Shown here: piece by piece, positions 17,831 through 25,547 of the stretch | Layout of the letters: every line of letters begins with the position of its first letter | How positions within the stretch are numbered: position 1 is the stretch's first letter | Assembly: GCF_000430645.1 (NCBI RefSeq) | Contig: NZ_KE387185.1 | Coordinates: 593,780 to 657,779 of the forward strand | Source of the DNA: Aquimarina latercula DSM 2041 | GTDB lineage: Bacteria; Bacteroidota; Bacteroidia; Flavobacteriales; Flavobacteriaceae | Direction: 5' to 3' | Length of the DNA: 64,000 nt | The notes under the pieces: generated by a model | Told to the model about the DNA's origin: nothing | Seen by the model: only the letters and a program-made list of their open reading frames with translations | Database searches by the model: none | Program-made: the position numbers and the translations under genes

Positions 17831-18259
17831 ATGACTGATTATATAGATAAAAAAAGTTGGTGGCATAAGAATAGAAGTTGGTTTTTAGGGCTTTTAGCAT
17901 TGATTAGTGGATTTGTCCTGACCTTATTGGTGCTTTTAGGGAAACCAATAGGTGATTTTACTAAAGCTATGGTAGACCCGTCTATATATGATAATGCTTT
18001 TGATATGGTGCAAGACGACGAACGTGTTATTGCACTCTTGGGAGAAGTACAGCCAATTAGTGTTTTTGAGCTTCTGGAAGGAGAAGTTCGATATGCCGAA
18101 GAAGGTAAAGCCATTATAACGGTTGGGATAAAAGGATCTAAACAAAAAGGAAAAATGGATGTCGTAGCAAATAAAAGAAATGATAGTTGGCAATACCAAA
18201 CAATCAGAATACGAACTAAAAAACCAAAGAAGACTATTGAGGTACTGGATAGCGAATAA
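17831..18259 (+). CDS. Coa1-like (cytochrome c oxidase assembly factor family) membrane protein
   Basis: The 142-residue protein has a short N-terminal KKSWWHKNRSW stretch, one membrane segment (about residues 18-38), and an exposed domain with LLGEVQPISVFELLEGEVRY and GIKGSKQKGKMDVVA-x-W, the pattern of the Coa1 domain. In mitochondria Coa1 acts in early Cox1 assembly; bacterial relatives are widespread and largely unstudied, so a role in oxidase assembly is unproven. The protein cut by the right edge of the window (63566-64000) has the same layout and is a distant paralogue. Long ORFs on the opposite strand here are shadows. Confidence 0.7.
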   Translation: MTDYIDKKSWWHKNRSWFLGLLALISGFVLTLLVLLGKPIGDFTKAMVDPSIYDNAFDMVQDDERVIALLGEVQPISVFELLEGEVRYAEEGKAIITVGIKGSKQKGKMDVVANKRNDSWQYQTIRIRTKKPKKTIEVLDSE

Positions 18260-18311
18260 ATTCTGATCACCCTTTCGAGAGAAAAGCTTCGTAAAGTAAA
18301 AGTATCATATT

Positions 18312-18340
18312 CCCCTCTTGAGAGGGGTTAGGGGTGTGTT
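18312..18340 (+). repeat. Repeat copy A (palindrome plus conserved tail)
   Basis: The perfect palindrome cccctcttgagagggg (18312-18327) is followed by ttaggggtgtgtt, the same order as in copies B (21646) and C (22214). Only this left part of the longer repeat unit is recognisable. It lies in the 142-base gap before the CHAT gene. A weaker related stretch, ccctttcgagag, precedes it near 18270. Confidence 0.8.
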
Positions 18341-18401
18341 GTTTATAGTATATTTGTTTCTGTAAAAATGATTTAGTATCGTAAGCTTTAATCTTACCCA
18401 C

Positions 18402-21400
18402 ATGAACTCTCTAAAAACCATCGTCTTTTTTTTATTCTTTTCGAGTCTTTCTTTTTCGCAGACTAAGATTGTAAATGACACGATTCTAGCTTCTCAATAT
18501 TTTAAGAAAGCAGATTCATTGTTTAATGACAGAAAGTTAGATAGCTCTAGTTTATATTTTAAAAAAGCATTACCAATATATCAAAAAGCAGAGGTCTGGG
18601 AGCAAGTTGCCCAATGTTATAATAGGATATCCAAAAATCAATGGGCAACCCATAAATTAGAAAAATCACTAAAAAATTCAAATAAAGCGATAGAAATTTG
18701 TAAAACCTATTTAAGTTTTGAGAATAAAGAGGTTGCTCGTGCTTTTGACAATATAGGGAATTATTATACGAGAATTCCTGATTTTGAACAAGCACTATTA
18801 TATTTTGAAAAAGCGCTAGATATAAGGAAACAAATATTTTCTAAGAATGACAGAGAGATGGCTTTGTCGTATAGTCATTTGGCAGTTATTCATACTCGTA
18901 CTTCTAATTATAAGAAGGCTATAAAATTCAATAAAAAAGCAGCCAAATTACATGCAGAGATACTTGGTCCATATCATAGAAATACTGGTTTTAACTATAA
19001 TAATTTGGGATATGTCTATAGTGCTTTAGGTAAATATGAAGAGGCTATAGATTTTTATAATAAGGCTTTAGAGGTTTCTATTAAGAATAACGGTGAAAAT
19101 CATTTGGGTGTTGCAGATAATTATATAAATATTGGAAGTGCTTATTTTAGATTAATGCATAATGAAAAGGCTTTAAAATGCTTCCAGAAAGCATTGTCTA
19201 TTTATAAAAAAAACAATTACTCTAAAGGTTTATCTACTGTATATATGAATATTGGAAGCGTTATTTCTAATGAAGGGAAAGATATAGAAGCGCTAAAGTA
19301 TTATAAGAGGAGTCTAGATATTAAGCTTAAAATATATGGTAAAGATCATCCTAAGACTACACTTAATTATACTAATATTGGTACTATTTATAGAGATAGA
19401 GGTGATTTTAAAAACGCTTTAGAGTATTATAATAAAGCTTTGGAAATTCGAAAATCTTCTACAGGAGAAAATCATAATAAGGTTGCATTTACTTATAGGA
19501 TAATAGGTAATACTTATATTAAAAATAAAGAATATTATAGAGCTAGAGATTATTTTAATAAAGCATTACAGATATATAACAATATTTTTGATAACGAAAA
19601 TCATCCTGAAAAAGCTATAATTTATGAGAACATAGGGGACTCTTATTTTGAAAATGGACTTTATGATCAGGCTTTATTAAGTTATCAAAAAGGGTTGATT
19701 ATGTTTCAACATATATATGGGGAGAGTCATCCTCTTATTGCGAACTTATATAATTCTATAGCTAAGGTTTATAGTAAGCAGAATAGGTATAATAAAGGAA
19801 TTACCTTTTTTAATAAAGCATTACACTCTAATTTTATAAATAATAATAGTTTTGAGTGTATAGATAATTTTAATTCCAATCAGTATTATAATTTAGAAGT
19901 ATTGTTGGAAACACTTTTTGGTAAGGGTGATTTATTTAAATCGAAATATATTTTAAACAGAGATATTAATGATTTTAATAAACAGCTGGAGATACATCGA
20001 AAAGTAGATTTGTTAATTGATCATTTAAGACAATCTTTTCAAAATTATGAAGATAAAATATTGTTAGGGAATAAAGTAAAGGAGGTTTATAAAAGCGCTG
20101 TTCATTTACATGTCTTATATTCTAATCAAAATCAGAATTCGCTAAGAAATGCTTTTTACTTTGCGGAAAAAAGTAAATCCAACACTCTAAAAGACATATT
20201 AGACGATTCCAATGCCAAGAGTTTTTCTGGATTATCGATTGACCTTGTTGATTTAGAAAAAAAACTAAGAATTAGTAAGGCATTTTATCAATCGCGTATC
20301 AATGAAGAATTTTCTAAAAAGGAAAGCGATAGTACAAAAATTATGGAGTACGAAAATAGACTTTTTAGTATATCTAGAAGACAAGATTCGTTGACCGAAG
20401 TCATAGAAAAAAAATATCCTAAATATCATCAATTAAAATATACCAATGAAGTAGTTTCTGTAGCTGATGTTCAAGAAAAATTAGATGATGAAACTACTTT
20501 GTTGGAGTTTTTTACGACAGATAGTATCACCTATGCTTTTACGATTTCAAAAAATAAGATTGCTGTAAAAGAATTATTGACGCCAAAGCTAGAACGACAT
20601 ATTGAAGAATTCCAAGGTGCGATCACTAAAAACTATGAAGTTTATAAAGAACTTTCCCATCAACTGTATAAAAAATTAATAGCTCCCGTAAAAAATGAAT
20701 TCGTAGGAAATCAATTAATCATAGTTCCTGATGGATCATTATGGCACCTTAATTTTGATTTGTTATTAACTGCAGAAGACACCTCTGATAATCCAAAAAC
20801 TTGGCCATATCTTCTTAAAGAGTATGCGATTTCCTATGCTAATTCTGCTACATTGTTGTTCCAAAACAAAATAGATGAAGGTGTCGCTCCAAAAGAATTA
20901 CAAGAATGCCTAGCGTTTTCTTTTTCTAGTGGAGATAACCTTTCTAATACACGAAACGTAAGTTTAAAAGCTTTTAGAAATTCGAGTATGGATTTACCTG
21001 GAACTCGAGAAGAAATTAAAGCTATTTCTAATATTGTAGATGGACAATATTTTTATGGATCAGAAGCTACAGAGCAAAACTTTAAAAAACATGCAGGAGC
21101 CTATAATATTTTACATCTAGCATTACATGGCGATGTAGATAATGAACGACCAGAAAATTCTAAGCTATACTTCACTAAAAGTAAAGATACCGTAGAGGAT
21201 AATTATTTATACAGTCACGAGCTATTTGCGTTAGATATCCCTGCAGAACTTACCGTACTTAGTGCTTGTAATACCGGAACTGGTAAAATTGCCAAAGGCG
21301 AGGGAATTATGAGTTTGGGGAATGCATTTCAGTATGCAGGAACAAAAAGTTTATTACTGACCAATTGGGAAGTTTCTGATGAAACTACGCCTAAGATTAT

Positions 21401-21665
21401 GGAGTATTTTTATACCAACCTTAGGGACGGTAAAAATAAAGCAGAGGCTCTGCAACAAGCAAAATTACAATTTCTTGCTACTACCAATCAAGAAACTGAT
21501 CATCCTTATTATTGGGGAGGGTTTTATTTATTAGGAGATACAGCCGCAATCCAACTTGAGAGTAATAATTATGGATATTGGTTCATTGGTGTTGGTATTT
21601 TAGTATTGATCTTAGTAAGTTTGTTTTGGTATAGAAAAAGAAATTCCCCTCTCGAGAGGGGTTAG
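18402..21665 (+). CDS. Exported TPR-CHAT (caspase-like) protein with C-terminal membrane anchor
   Basis: The 1087-residue protein begins with a signal peptide (1-20, ending SLSFSQ), followed by about ten tetratricopeptide repeats (roughly 30-470; recurrent NLGYVYSALGKYEEAIDFY and NIGTIYRDRGDFKNALEYY types), a helical linker, and a CHAT protease domain (about 770-1045). The His-Cys dyad of clan CD peptidases is present: His909 in HLALHGD and Cys956 in LSACNTGTG. A hydrophobic segment (about 1060-1078) would anchor the end. The signal peptide puts the domain outside the cytoplasm, unlike the CHAT proteins of type III CRISPR systems. The last codons, SPLERG plus stop, lie in repeat copy B, so the native C-terminus may have been altered. 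Substrate is unknown. Confidence 0.9.
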   Translation: MNSLKTIVFFLFFSSLSFSQTKIVNDTILASQYFKKADSLFNDRKLDSSSLYFKKALPIYQKAEVWEQVAQCYNRISKNQWATHKLEKSLKNSNKAIEICKTYLSFENKEVARAFDNIGNYYTRIPDFEQALLYFEKALDIRKQIFSKNDREMALSYSHLAVIHTRTSNYKKAIKFNKKAAKLHAEILGPYHRNTGFNYNNLGYVYSALGKYEEAIDFYNKALEVSIKNNGENHLGVADNYINIGSAYFRLMHNEKALKCFQKALSIYKKNNYSKGLSTVYMNIGSVISNEGKDIEALKYYKRSLDIKLKIYGKDHPKTTLNYTNIGTIYRDRGDFKNALEYYNKALEIRKSSTGENHNKVAFTYRIIGNTYIKNKEYYRARDYFNKALQIYNNIFDNENHPEKAIIYENIGDSYFENGLYDQALLSYQKGLIMFQHIYGESHPLIANLYNSIAKVYSKQNRYNKGITFFNKALHSNFINNNSFECIDNFNSNQYYNLEVLLETLFGKGDLFKSKYILNRDINDFNKQLEIHRKVDLLIDHLRQSFQNYEDKILLGNKVKEVYKSAVHLHVLYSNQNQNSLRNAFYFAEKSKSNTLKDILDDSNAKSFSGLSIDLVDLEKKLRISKAFYQSRINEEFSKKESDSTKIMEYENRLFSISRRQDSLTEVIEKKYPKYHQLKYTNEVVSVADVQEKLDDETTLLEFFTTDSITYAFTISKNKIAVKELLTPKLERHIEEFQGAITKNYEVYKELSHQLYKKLIAPVKNEFVGNQLIIVPDGSLWHLNFDLLLTAEDTSDNPKTWPYLLKEYAISYANSATLLFQNKIDEGVAPKELQECLAFSFSSGDNLSNTRNVSLKAFRNSSMDLPGTREEIKAISNIVDGQYFYGSEATEQNFKKHAGAYNILHLALHGDVDNERPENSKLYFTKSKDTVEDNYLYSHELFALDIPAELTVLSACNTGTGKIAKGEGIMSLGNAFQYAGTKSLLLTNWEVSDETTPKIMEYFYTNLRDGKNKAEALQQAKLQFLATTNQETDHPYYWGGFYLLGDTAAIQLESNNYGYWFIGVGILVLILVSLFWYRKRNSPLERG

Positions 21666-21771
21666 GGTGTGTTAATTTGAAAATAGCAAATGAATTAGGT
21701 AAGTGACACACCCAAGAATTTCTAACTTTAGCCTTTTGGCAAAAGCTGAAATACTATCCCTCTCTAGAGGG
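21646..21771 (+). repeat. Repeat copy B (left of DUF559 gene)
   Basis: Parts in order: palindrome cccctctcgagagggg (21646-21661); a tail ttagggtgtgtta; a hairpin pairing GGTGTGTTA (21666-21674) with TGACACACC (21704-21712); a conserved block starting acacccaagaatttcta; and a closing palindrome ccctctctagaggg (21758-21771). Copy C repeats the same order. The first palindrome encodes the last residues and the stop of the CHAT gene. Confidence 0.85.
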
Positions 21772-21784
21772 AAGCCTATTATTT

Positions 21785-22171
21785 ATGAAAAAAAGAAAAA
21801 TCATTCCATATAATCCTAAGCTAAAAGAATATGCAAGACAATTGCGAAATAATAGCACAAAGTCAGAAATATTGTTATGGCAAAAATTAAAAAGAAAGCA
21901 ATTATATGGGTATGATTTTCATAGACAAAAACCAATAGATAATTATATATTAGATTTCTTTTGTTATGAGTTGATGTTAGGAATAGAGATTGACGGATAT
22001 TCTCATCAATTAGTTGAAGTTTACAACAAAGATATTGTCAAAGAAAAGGCAATGAACAGACTTGGGGTTAATATTCTGAGATTTACAGACCAACAGATAT
22101 TTAAAGATATGTTTAATGTATTATTAGCTATAGAAAATTATATTCAAAGTTATGAAAATGAAAATATCTAA
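21785..22171 (+). CDS. DUF559 (Vsr-like fold) endonuclease domain protein
   Basis: The 128-residue single-domain protein has the pattern of DUF559, a family with a fold related to very-short-patch-repair (Vsr) and PD-(D/E)xK nucleases. Visible family features are the opening ARQLRNNSTKSEILLWQ, then FHRQKPIDNYILDFFC, LMLGIEIDGYSHQ and GVNILRFTDQQI. Candidate catalytic residues are Glu28, Asp57, Glu68 and Asp70. Typical DUF559 proteins are of this length, so it looks intact. Substrate and role are not established for the family. It is bracketed by copies B and C of a structured repeat, and its start codon follows the end of copy B by 13 bases, so its expression signals may lie within the repeat. 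Confidence 0.88.
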   Translation: MKKRKIIPYNPKLKEYARQLRNNSTKSEILLWQKLKRKQLYGYDFHRQKPIDNYILDFFCYELMLGIEIDGYSHQLVEVYNKDIVKEKAMNRLGVNILRFTDQQIFKDMFNVLLAIENYIQSYENENI

Positions 22172-22181
22172 TTTAATATTT

Positions 22182-22335
22182 AGTTTCCGTCTTGAGACAG
22201 GGACTAAAGCAGTCCCCTCTTGAGAGGGGCTAGGGGTGTGTTATTCAAAAAGGGTTTAAGTTTTCGGTTAATACACCCAAGAATTTCTAGCTTTTGCATT
22301 TGGCGCAAGCTGAAATACTATCCCTCTCCTCTCAT
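22182..22335 (+). repeat. Repeat copy C (right of DUF559 gene)
   Basis: An imperfect palindrome centred on cttgag (22182-22205) precedes the main palindrome cccctcttgagagggg (22214-22229). The tail ctaggggtgtgttatt follows, then a hairpin GGGTGTGTTA/TAATACACCC (22234-22243 with 22269-22278), the block acacccaagaatttcta, and a final part agctgaaatactatccctct shared with copy B. The closing palindrome of copy B is degraded here. Confidence 0.85.
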
Positions 22336-22373
22336 AAGCGAAGTTTAATATGAATACATAAAATAATAAATAA

Positions 22374-23138
22374 GTGAAAATAATATCATACAACGTAAAT
22401 GGAATCCGTGCAGCACTAAAAAAAGGGTTTATAGAATGGTTGATACAAGCAGATCCGGATGTGATTTGTTTACAAGAAATCAAGGCAAATAAGGAACAAT
22501 TAGATCTAGATGTTTTTGCAGATGCAGGATACAAATATAATTATTGGTATAGCGCACAGAAAAAAGGATATAGTGGTGTCGCTATTTTATCTAAAACAGA
22601 ACCAGATCATATAGAGTACGGAACAGGTATCGATTATATGGATCATGAAGGTCGTAATCTTAGAGCCGATTTTAATGGTGTTTCTATTATGAGTTTATAT
22701 CTACCAAGTGGAACGAATATAGAACGTGTAGACCATAAACTTAAGTTTATGGATGACTTTCAGGAATATATTAATGAGTTAAAAAAATCACATCCTAATT
22801 TAGTAATCCTAGGAGATTATAATATTTGTCATCAAGCAATTGATATTCATGATCCGGTACGTAATAAAAATGTATCAGGGTTTTTGCCAGTAGAGAGAGA
22901 ATGGATCGGTAATTTTATAGAAAGCGGATTTATAGATTCTTTTAGGCATTTTAATACCGAACCTCATAATTATTCGTGGTGGAGTTATAGAGCGAATGCT
23001 AGAGCTAATAATAAGGGTTGGCGTTTAGATTATGGTATGGTCGCGAAACCATTGCAAGATAAATTAGAAAGAGCCGTTATTTTATCAGAAGCAAAGCATA
23101 GCGATCATTGTCCGATTATGGTAGAATTGAATATGTAA
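22374..23138 (+). CDS. xth: Exodeoxyribonuclease III
   Basis: Mg-dependent AP endonuclease and 3'-5' exonuclease of base-excision repair, 254 residues, typical length. Visible active-site motifs are SYNVNGIRAA (Asn), VICLQEIKA (Glu34), LPSGTN, LGDYNICH (Asp/Asn pair), WRLDYGMV and the final SDHCPI (Asp-His). The start is GTG at 22374; the translation begins exactly at the conserved KIISYNVNGIR, and no ATG is close. It begins about 40 bases after repeat copy C, so the element may have changed its promoter. Confidence 0.95.
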   Translation: MKIISYNVNGIRAALKKGFIEWLIQADPDVICLQEIKANKEQLDLDVFADAGYKYNYWYSAQKKGYSGVAILSKTEPDHIEYGTGIDYMDHEGRNLRADFNGVSIMSLYLPSGTNIERVDHKLKFMDDFQEYINELKKSHPNLVILGDYNICHQAIDIHDPVRNKNVSGFLPVEREWIGNFIESGFIDSFRHFNTEPHNYSWWSYRANARANNKGWRLDYGMVAKPLQDKLERAVILSEAKHSDHCPIMVELNM

Positions 23139-23180
23139 TAGGTGTACTTTGCCTTAGTAGACATTAATAAAATAAGAATT

Positions 23181-24140
23181 ATGATAAAAAGAATTGCGAT
23201 ACTAATATGTATAGGAACATTTGCTACTTCGTGTGTTTCTTCTAAAGTACATAAGGAATTAGAAGGTAAATATGCTCGATTAAAAAGAGATAATAGAAAG
23301 TTGCAGGATACCTATAAAGCTTTACAAAAAACTAGTGATGCGGATAAATTGGCATTGGATCGGCTCAATAAGGAGTATGAAAAGACAAGGGTAGAAAGAG
23401 ATGAATTACGAACCAAATATGATGCGCTTTCTACGAATTATGAAAATCTAAAAAACTCCTATGATGCATTAGGAAAAAATAGTGCAGAAGCTCTAAATGC
23501 AAATAATAAGAGAAATAGAGAGTTATTGTCCCAGCTAGAAGATAAAGAAAGAACATTAGCCGCAGAACGAAATCGATTAGAAAAACTGCAGAGAGATTTA
23601 GAGAGTCGTTCTAAACGTGTAGATGAATTAGAAGGATTGATTGCAGCAAAGGATGCTAAAATGCAAGCTCTAAAAAGTGCTATTTCTAAAGCTTTACGAA
23701 ATTTTGAAGGAAAGGGATTAACGGTCGAAGAACGAAATGGTAAAGTGTATATCTCTATGGAAAACAAACTGTTATTTGCTTCTGGTAGTTGGGCGGTAGG
23801 AACGCAGGGAAGACAGGCGGTAAAACAATTAGGATCTGTTTTAGGAGAAAATAATGATATTGCTGTACTTATAGAAGGTCATACGGATAATGTACCATAC
23901 ACGGGTAATGGCCAGTTAAAAGGAAACTGGGATTTATCTACCAAGAGAGCAACGGCTATTGTAAATCTTTTATTAGAGAATCCACAAATAGATGCACAGA
24001 ATCTCACCGCTGCAGGAAGAGGAGAATTCTCTCCAGTAGCATCTAATGAAACATCAACAGGTAAGGCAAAGAACAGAAGGATAGAAGTGATTTTAACACC
24101 TAAGTTGGATGAAATATCTAAATTGTTAAACGATATATAA
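23181..24140 (+). CDS. OmpA-family lipoprotein with coiled coil
   Basis: I place the start at the ATG at 23181 because it gives a proper lipoprotein signal peptide and lipobox (IGTFATSC); the longer frame back to 23142 adds 13 residues that do not fit. The 319-residue mature order is lipid anchor, a coiled coil of about 140 residues rich in Lys/Arg/Glu, and an OmpA-like peptidoglycan-binding domain (about 195-310) with IEGHTDNVPYTG and AAGRGEFSPVASN ... KNRRIEVIL. It should tether the outer membrane to peptidoglycan. A terminator follows directly. Confidence 0.92.
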   Translation: MIKRIAILICIGTFATSCVSSKVHKELEGKYARLKRDNRKLQDTYKALQKTSDADKLALDRLNKEYEKTRVERDELRTKYDALSTNYENLKNSYDALGKNSAEALNANNKRNRELLSQLEDKERTLAAERNRLEKLQRDLESRSKRVDELEGLIAAKDAKMQALKSAISKALRNFEGKGLTVEERNGKVYISMENKLLFASGSWAVGTQGRQAVKQLGSVLGENNDIAVLIEGHTDNVPYTGNGQLKGNWDLSTKRATAIVNLLLENPQIDAQNLTAAGRGEFSPVASNETSTGKAKNRRIEVILTPKLDEISKLLNDI

Positions 24141-24156
24141 TAGTAAATAGAATGTA

Positions 24157-24188
24157 TAAAAAAAGCGCTCAAGTGAGCGCTTTTTTTA
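24157..24188 (+). terminator. Intrinsic terminator after the OmpA lipoprotein gene
   Basis: Arms AAAGCGCTCA and TGAGCGCTTT separated by two bases, with a T tract to 24187. The A tract on the other side lets it also serve the convergent gene ending at 24211. Confidence 0.9.
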
Positions 24189-24210
24189 TATTTTATAGAG
24201 CTAATTTTTG

Positions 24211-24630
24211 TTAATTACTAAATAATTCAGATAAGATGCTATCAACTTCTTTACCATTATTAGCTTTTAACTGTTCTTTTAAGATTAAGAGTTTACTTCT
24301 AAAACTATCTATTACATCACTTGCTGTGTCTTTTCCAAGTCGAATTTGTTTACCAGCGCTTGTTAATAAAGTATAATTATAAAACTCTTTAGCTTTAGAT
24401 TTATCTTTTTTCGTTTCTAGTGAAATAGTACCTGACTTTAGAACAAAAGAGATTATGTTGTCTTGAGCTGTTACTTTATCTGTTATTTCTCCAATATCAG
24501 AAGCTAAAGCATATAACTCTTTTTGCTCTTCATAAAGTTGAGACCAATCAGTATCCTTACCATTTTGAACCTGAGCTTGGGTGGTTAATCCTGCGCCTAC
24601 CATAAGTAAAAGTAGAAATAATTTTTTCAT
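24211..24630 (-). CDS. Small secreted protein, 139 aa
   Basis: Has a signal peptide (1-20, ending TTQAQ). The mature part is charged and mostly helical (SQLYEEQKELYALASDIGE, DVIDSFRSKLLILKEQLKA). No Cys, membrane segment or known motif is seen in the mature chain. Probably periplasmic. Family not recognised; the coding frame is clean and the start follows a 283-base gap without other genes. Confidence 0.75.
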   Translation of the reverse strand: MKKLFLLLLMVGAGLTTQAQVQNGKDTDWSQLYEEQKELYALASDIGEITDKVTAQDNIISFVLKSGTISLETKKDKSKAKEFYNYTLLTSAGKQIRLGKDTASDVIDSFRSKLLILKEQLKANNGKEVDSILSELFSN

Positions 24631-24913
24631 AATATTTGGGTGTTATAATAATTTAGTATCAAAACTACGTATTTGATTTCACGTATTCCAAAACGGAATA
24701 AATATAAATTTAGTATTAAAGTTATCTTAAAAACTGCTTTAAATTAACTATTTTAATTTGAAGTTTCCAAAAAGTATGCCACGAATTTAGGAAACAAAAA
24801 TAAAATCCTTAATTATGCATAGCGTAAAATTCTTAAAAATAAAGGAGATAGATAACAAAAGAACATTCTCGTACGTTTATAATACCCAAAATTAATTTAA
24901 AACCATATAGCAA

Positions 24914-25447
24914 ATGAAGAGGTTATCCATTTTTATAATAGTAGTATTATCTGTGATTAAAGGTGTGAGTCAGGAAAGCGAAGAAGAATACTACGAGGAA
25001 GAAGAAACGCAAAGTGATGAGTATTCAGAAGATGGTGAAGAGGAGGAAGAAGACCAAGGCACTTATTTTGATTTTTACAAATATTTTGATTTCACCAACG
25101 ATCAGTATTCCAATGTCTTAGATAAAGTAAGTGATATGGATTCTGAAGAAGAGAATTTATTATATGAGTTTGTGGTAGCAGTTAATCAAAATAAAGTACT
25201 AAAAGGTCGTTTATTTGGCGAATTGGTTACGAAGCCTAAAAAAAAGAGTCATTATAAAGGTAAAGACAGTCCTGGTTTTATTTGTGTTTTACGTGGTCTT
25301 ATAGAAAATAAAACTGTGTATGATGCAATAATTAATGATGGTCGCGCCTCTGAGAATCAGGCAAGAAATGCAGCGGCACTTTCCGAAAGAACGGTTCGCA
25401 GAAAATGCGGTGTAACCAAAAAAGTAAATGAAGTAGAAGAGCAATAA
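24914..25447 (+). CDS. Secreted protein with a strongly acidic N-terminal stretch, 177 aa
   Basis: Has a signal peptide of about 20 residues (IFIIVVLSVIKGVSQ), then about 35 residues made mainly of Glu, Asp, Tyr and Ser (EEEYYEEEETQSDEYSEDGE and following), then a helical region that ends with a basic tail (AALSERTVRRKCGVTKKV). The acidic run could bind cations or a basic partner; this is inference. Family not recognised. Confidence 0.72.
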   Translation: MKRLSIFIIVVLSVIKGVSQESEEEYYEEEETQSDEYSEDGEEEEEDQGTYFDFYKYFDFTNDQYSNVLDKVSDMDSEEENLLYEFVVAVNQNKVLKGRLFGELVTKPKKKSHYKGKDSPGFICVLRGLIENKTVYDAIINDGRASENQARNAAALSERTVRRKCGVTKKVNEVEEQ

Positions 25448-25465
25448 GGATTATTAAAAAACACC

Positions 25466-25491
25466 TATCTTTGTGATGTACTTAGGTACAT
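25466..25491 (+). promoter_or_regulatory. Candidate promoter with palindrome over the start site
   Basis: TATCTTTG (25466-25473) matches TAnnTTTG. Directly downstream, at the expected transcription start, lies the palindrome ATGTAC-TTAG-GTACAT (25476-25491). This position would suit an operator for the S24-like gene that begins at 25548. No clear TTG sits at -33. Confidence 0.45.
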
Positions 25492-25547
25492 GTTCTTTGT
25501 AAAGCCATACTCCATAGTTTTTGAATTAAATATTAATTTTTAAAACT

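Larger units (their letters stand above)
21646..22335 (+). mobile_element. Candidate repeat-bracketed element carrying a DUF559 gene
   Basis: About 690 bases consisting of repeat copy B, a 128-residue DUF559 gene and repeat copy C, with B and C in direct orientation. The element sits between the last codons of the CHAT gene and the start region of exonuclease III. No transposase, terminal inverted repeat of an IS family or target duplication was found, so mobility is inferred from the bracketing and from the third copy at 18312. Confidence 0.45.

Noticed and set aside
17839..18270. 143-codon minus-strand ORF opposite the Coa1-like gene
   Set aside because: It is a shadow: the plus-strand frame has the membrane segment and Coa1 pattern, while the minus-strand product is Ser/Pro-rich without features.
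18402..21665. CRISPR type III-E or gasdermin-type defence system around the CHAT gene
   Set aside because: No cas gene, repeat-spacer array, gasdermin-like gene or nucleotide cyclase is present, and the protein has a signal peptide.
21646..22335. Insertion sequence of a known family
   Set aside because: No transposase is encoded, no terminal inverted repeats of IS type and no target-site duplication could be seen; I list it as a candidate repeat-bracketed element only.
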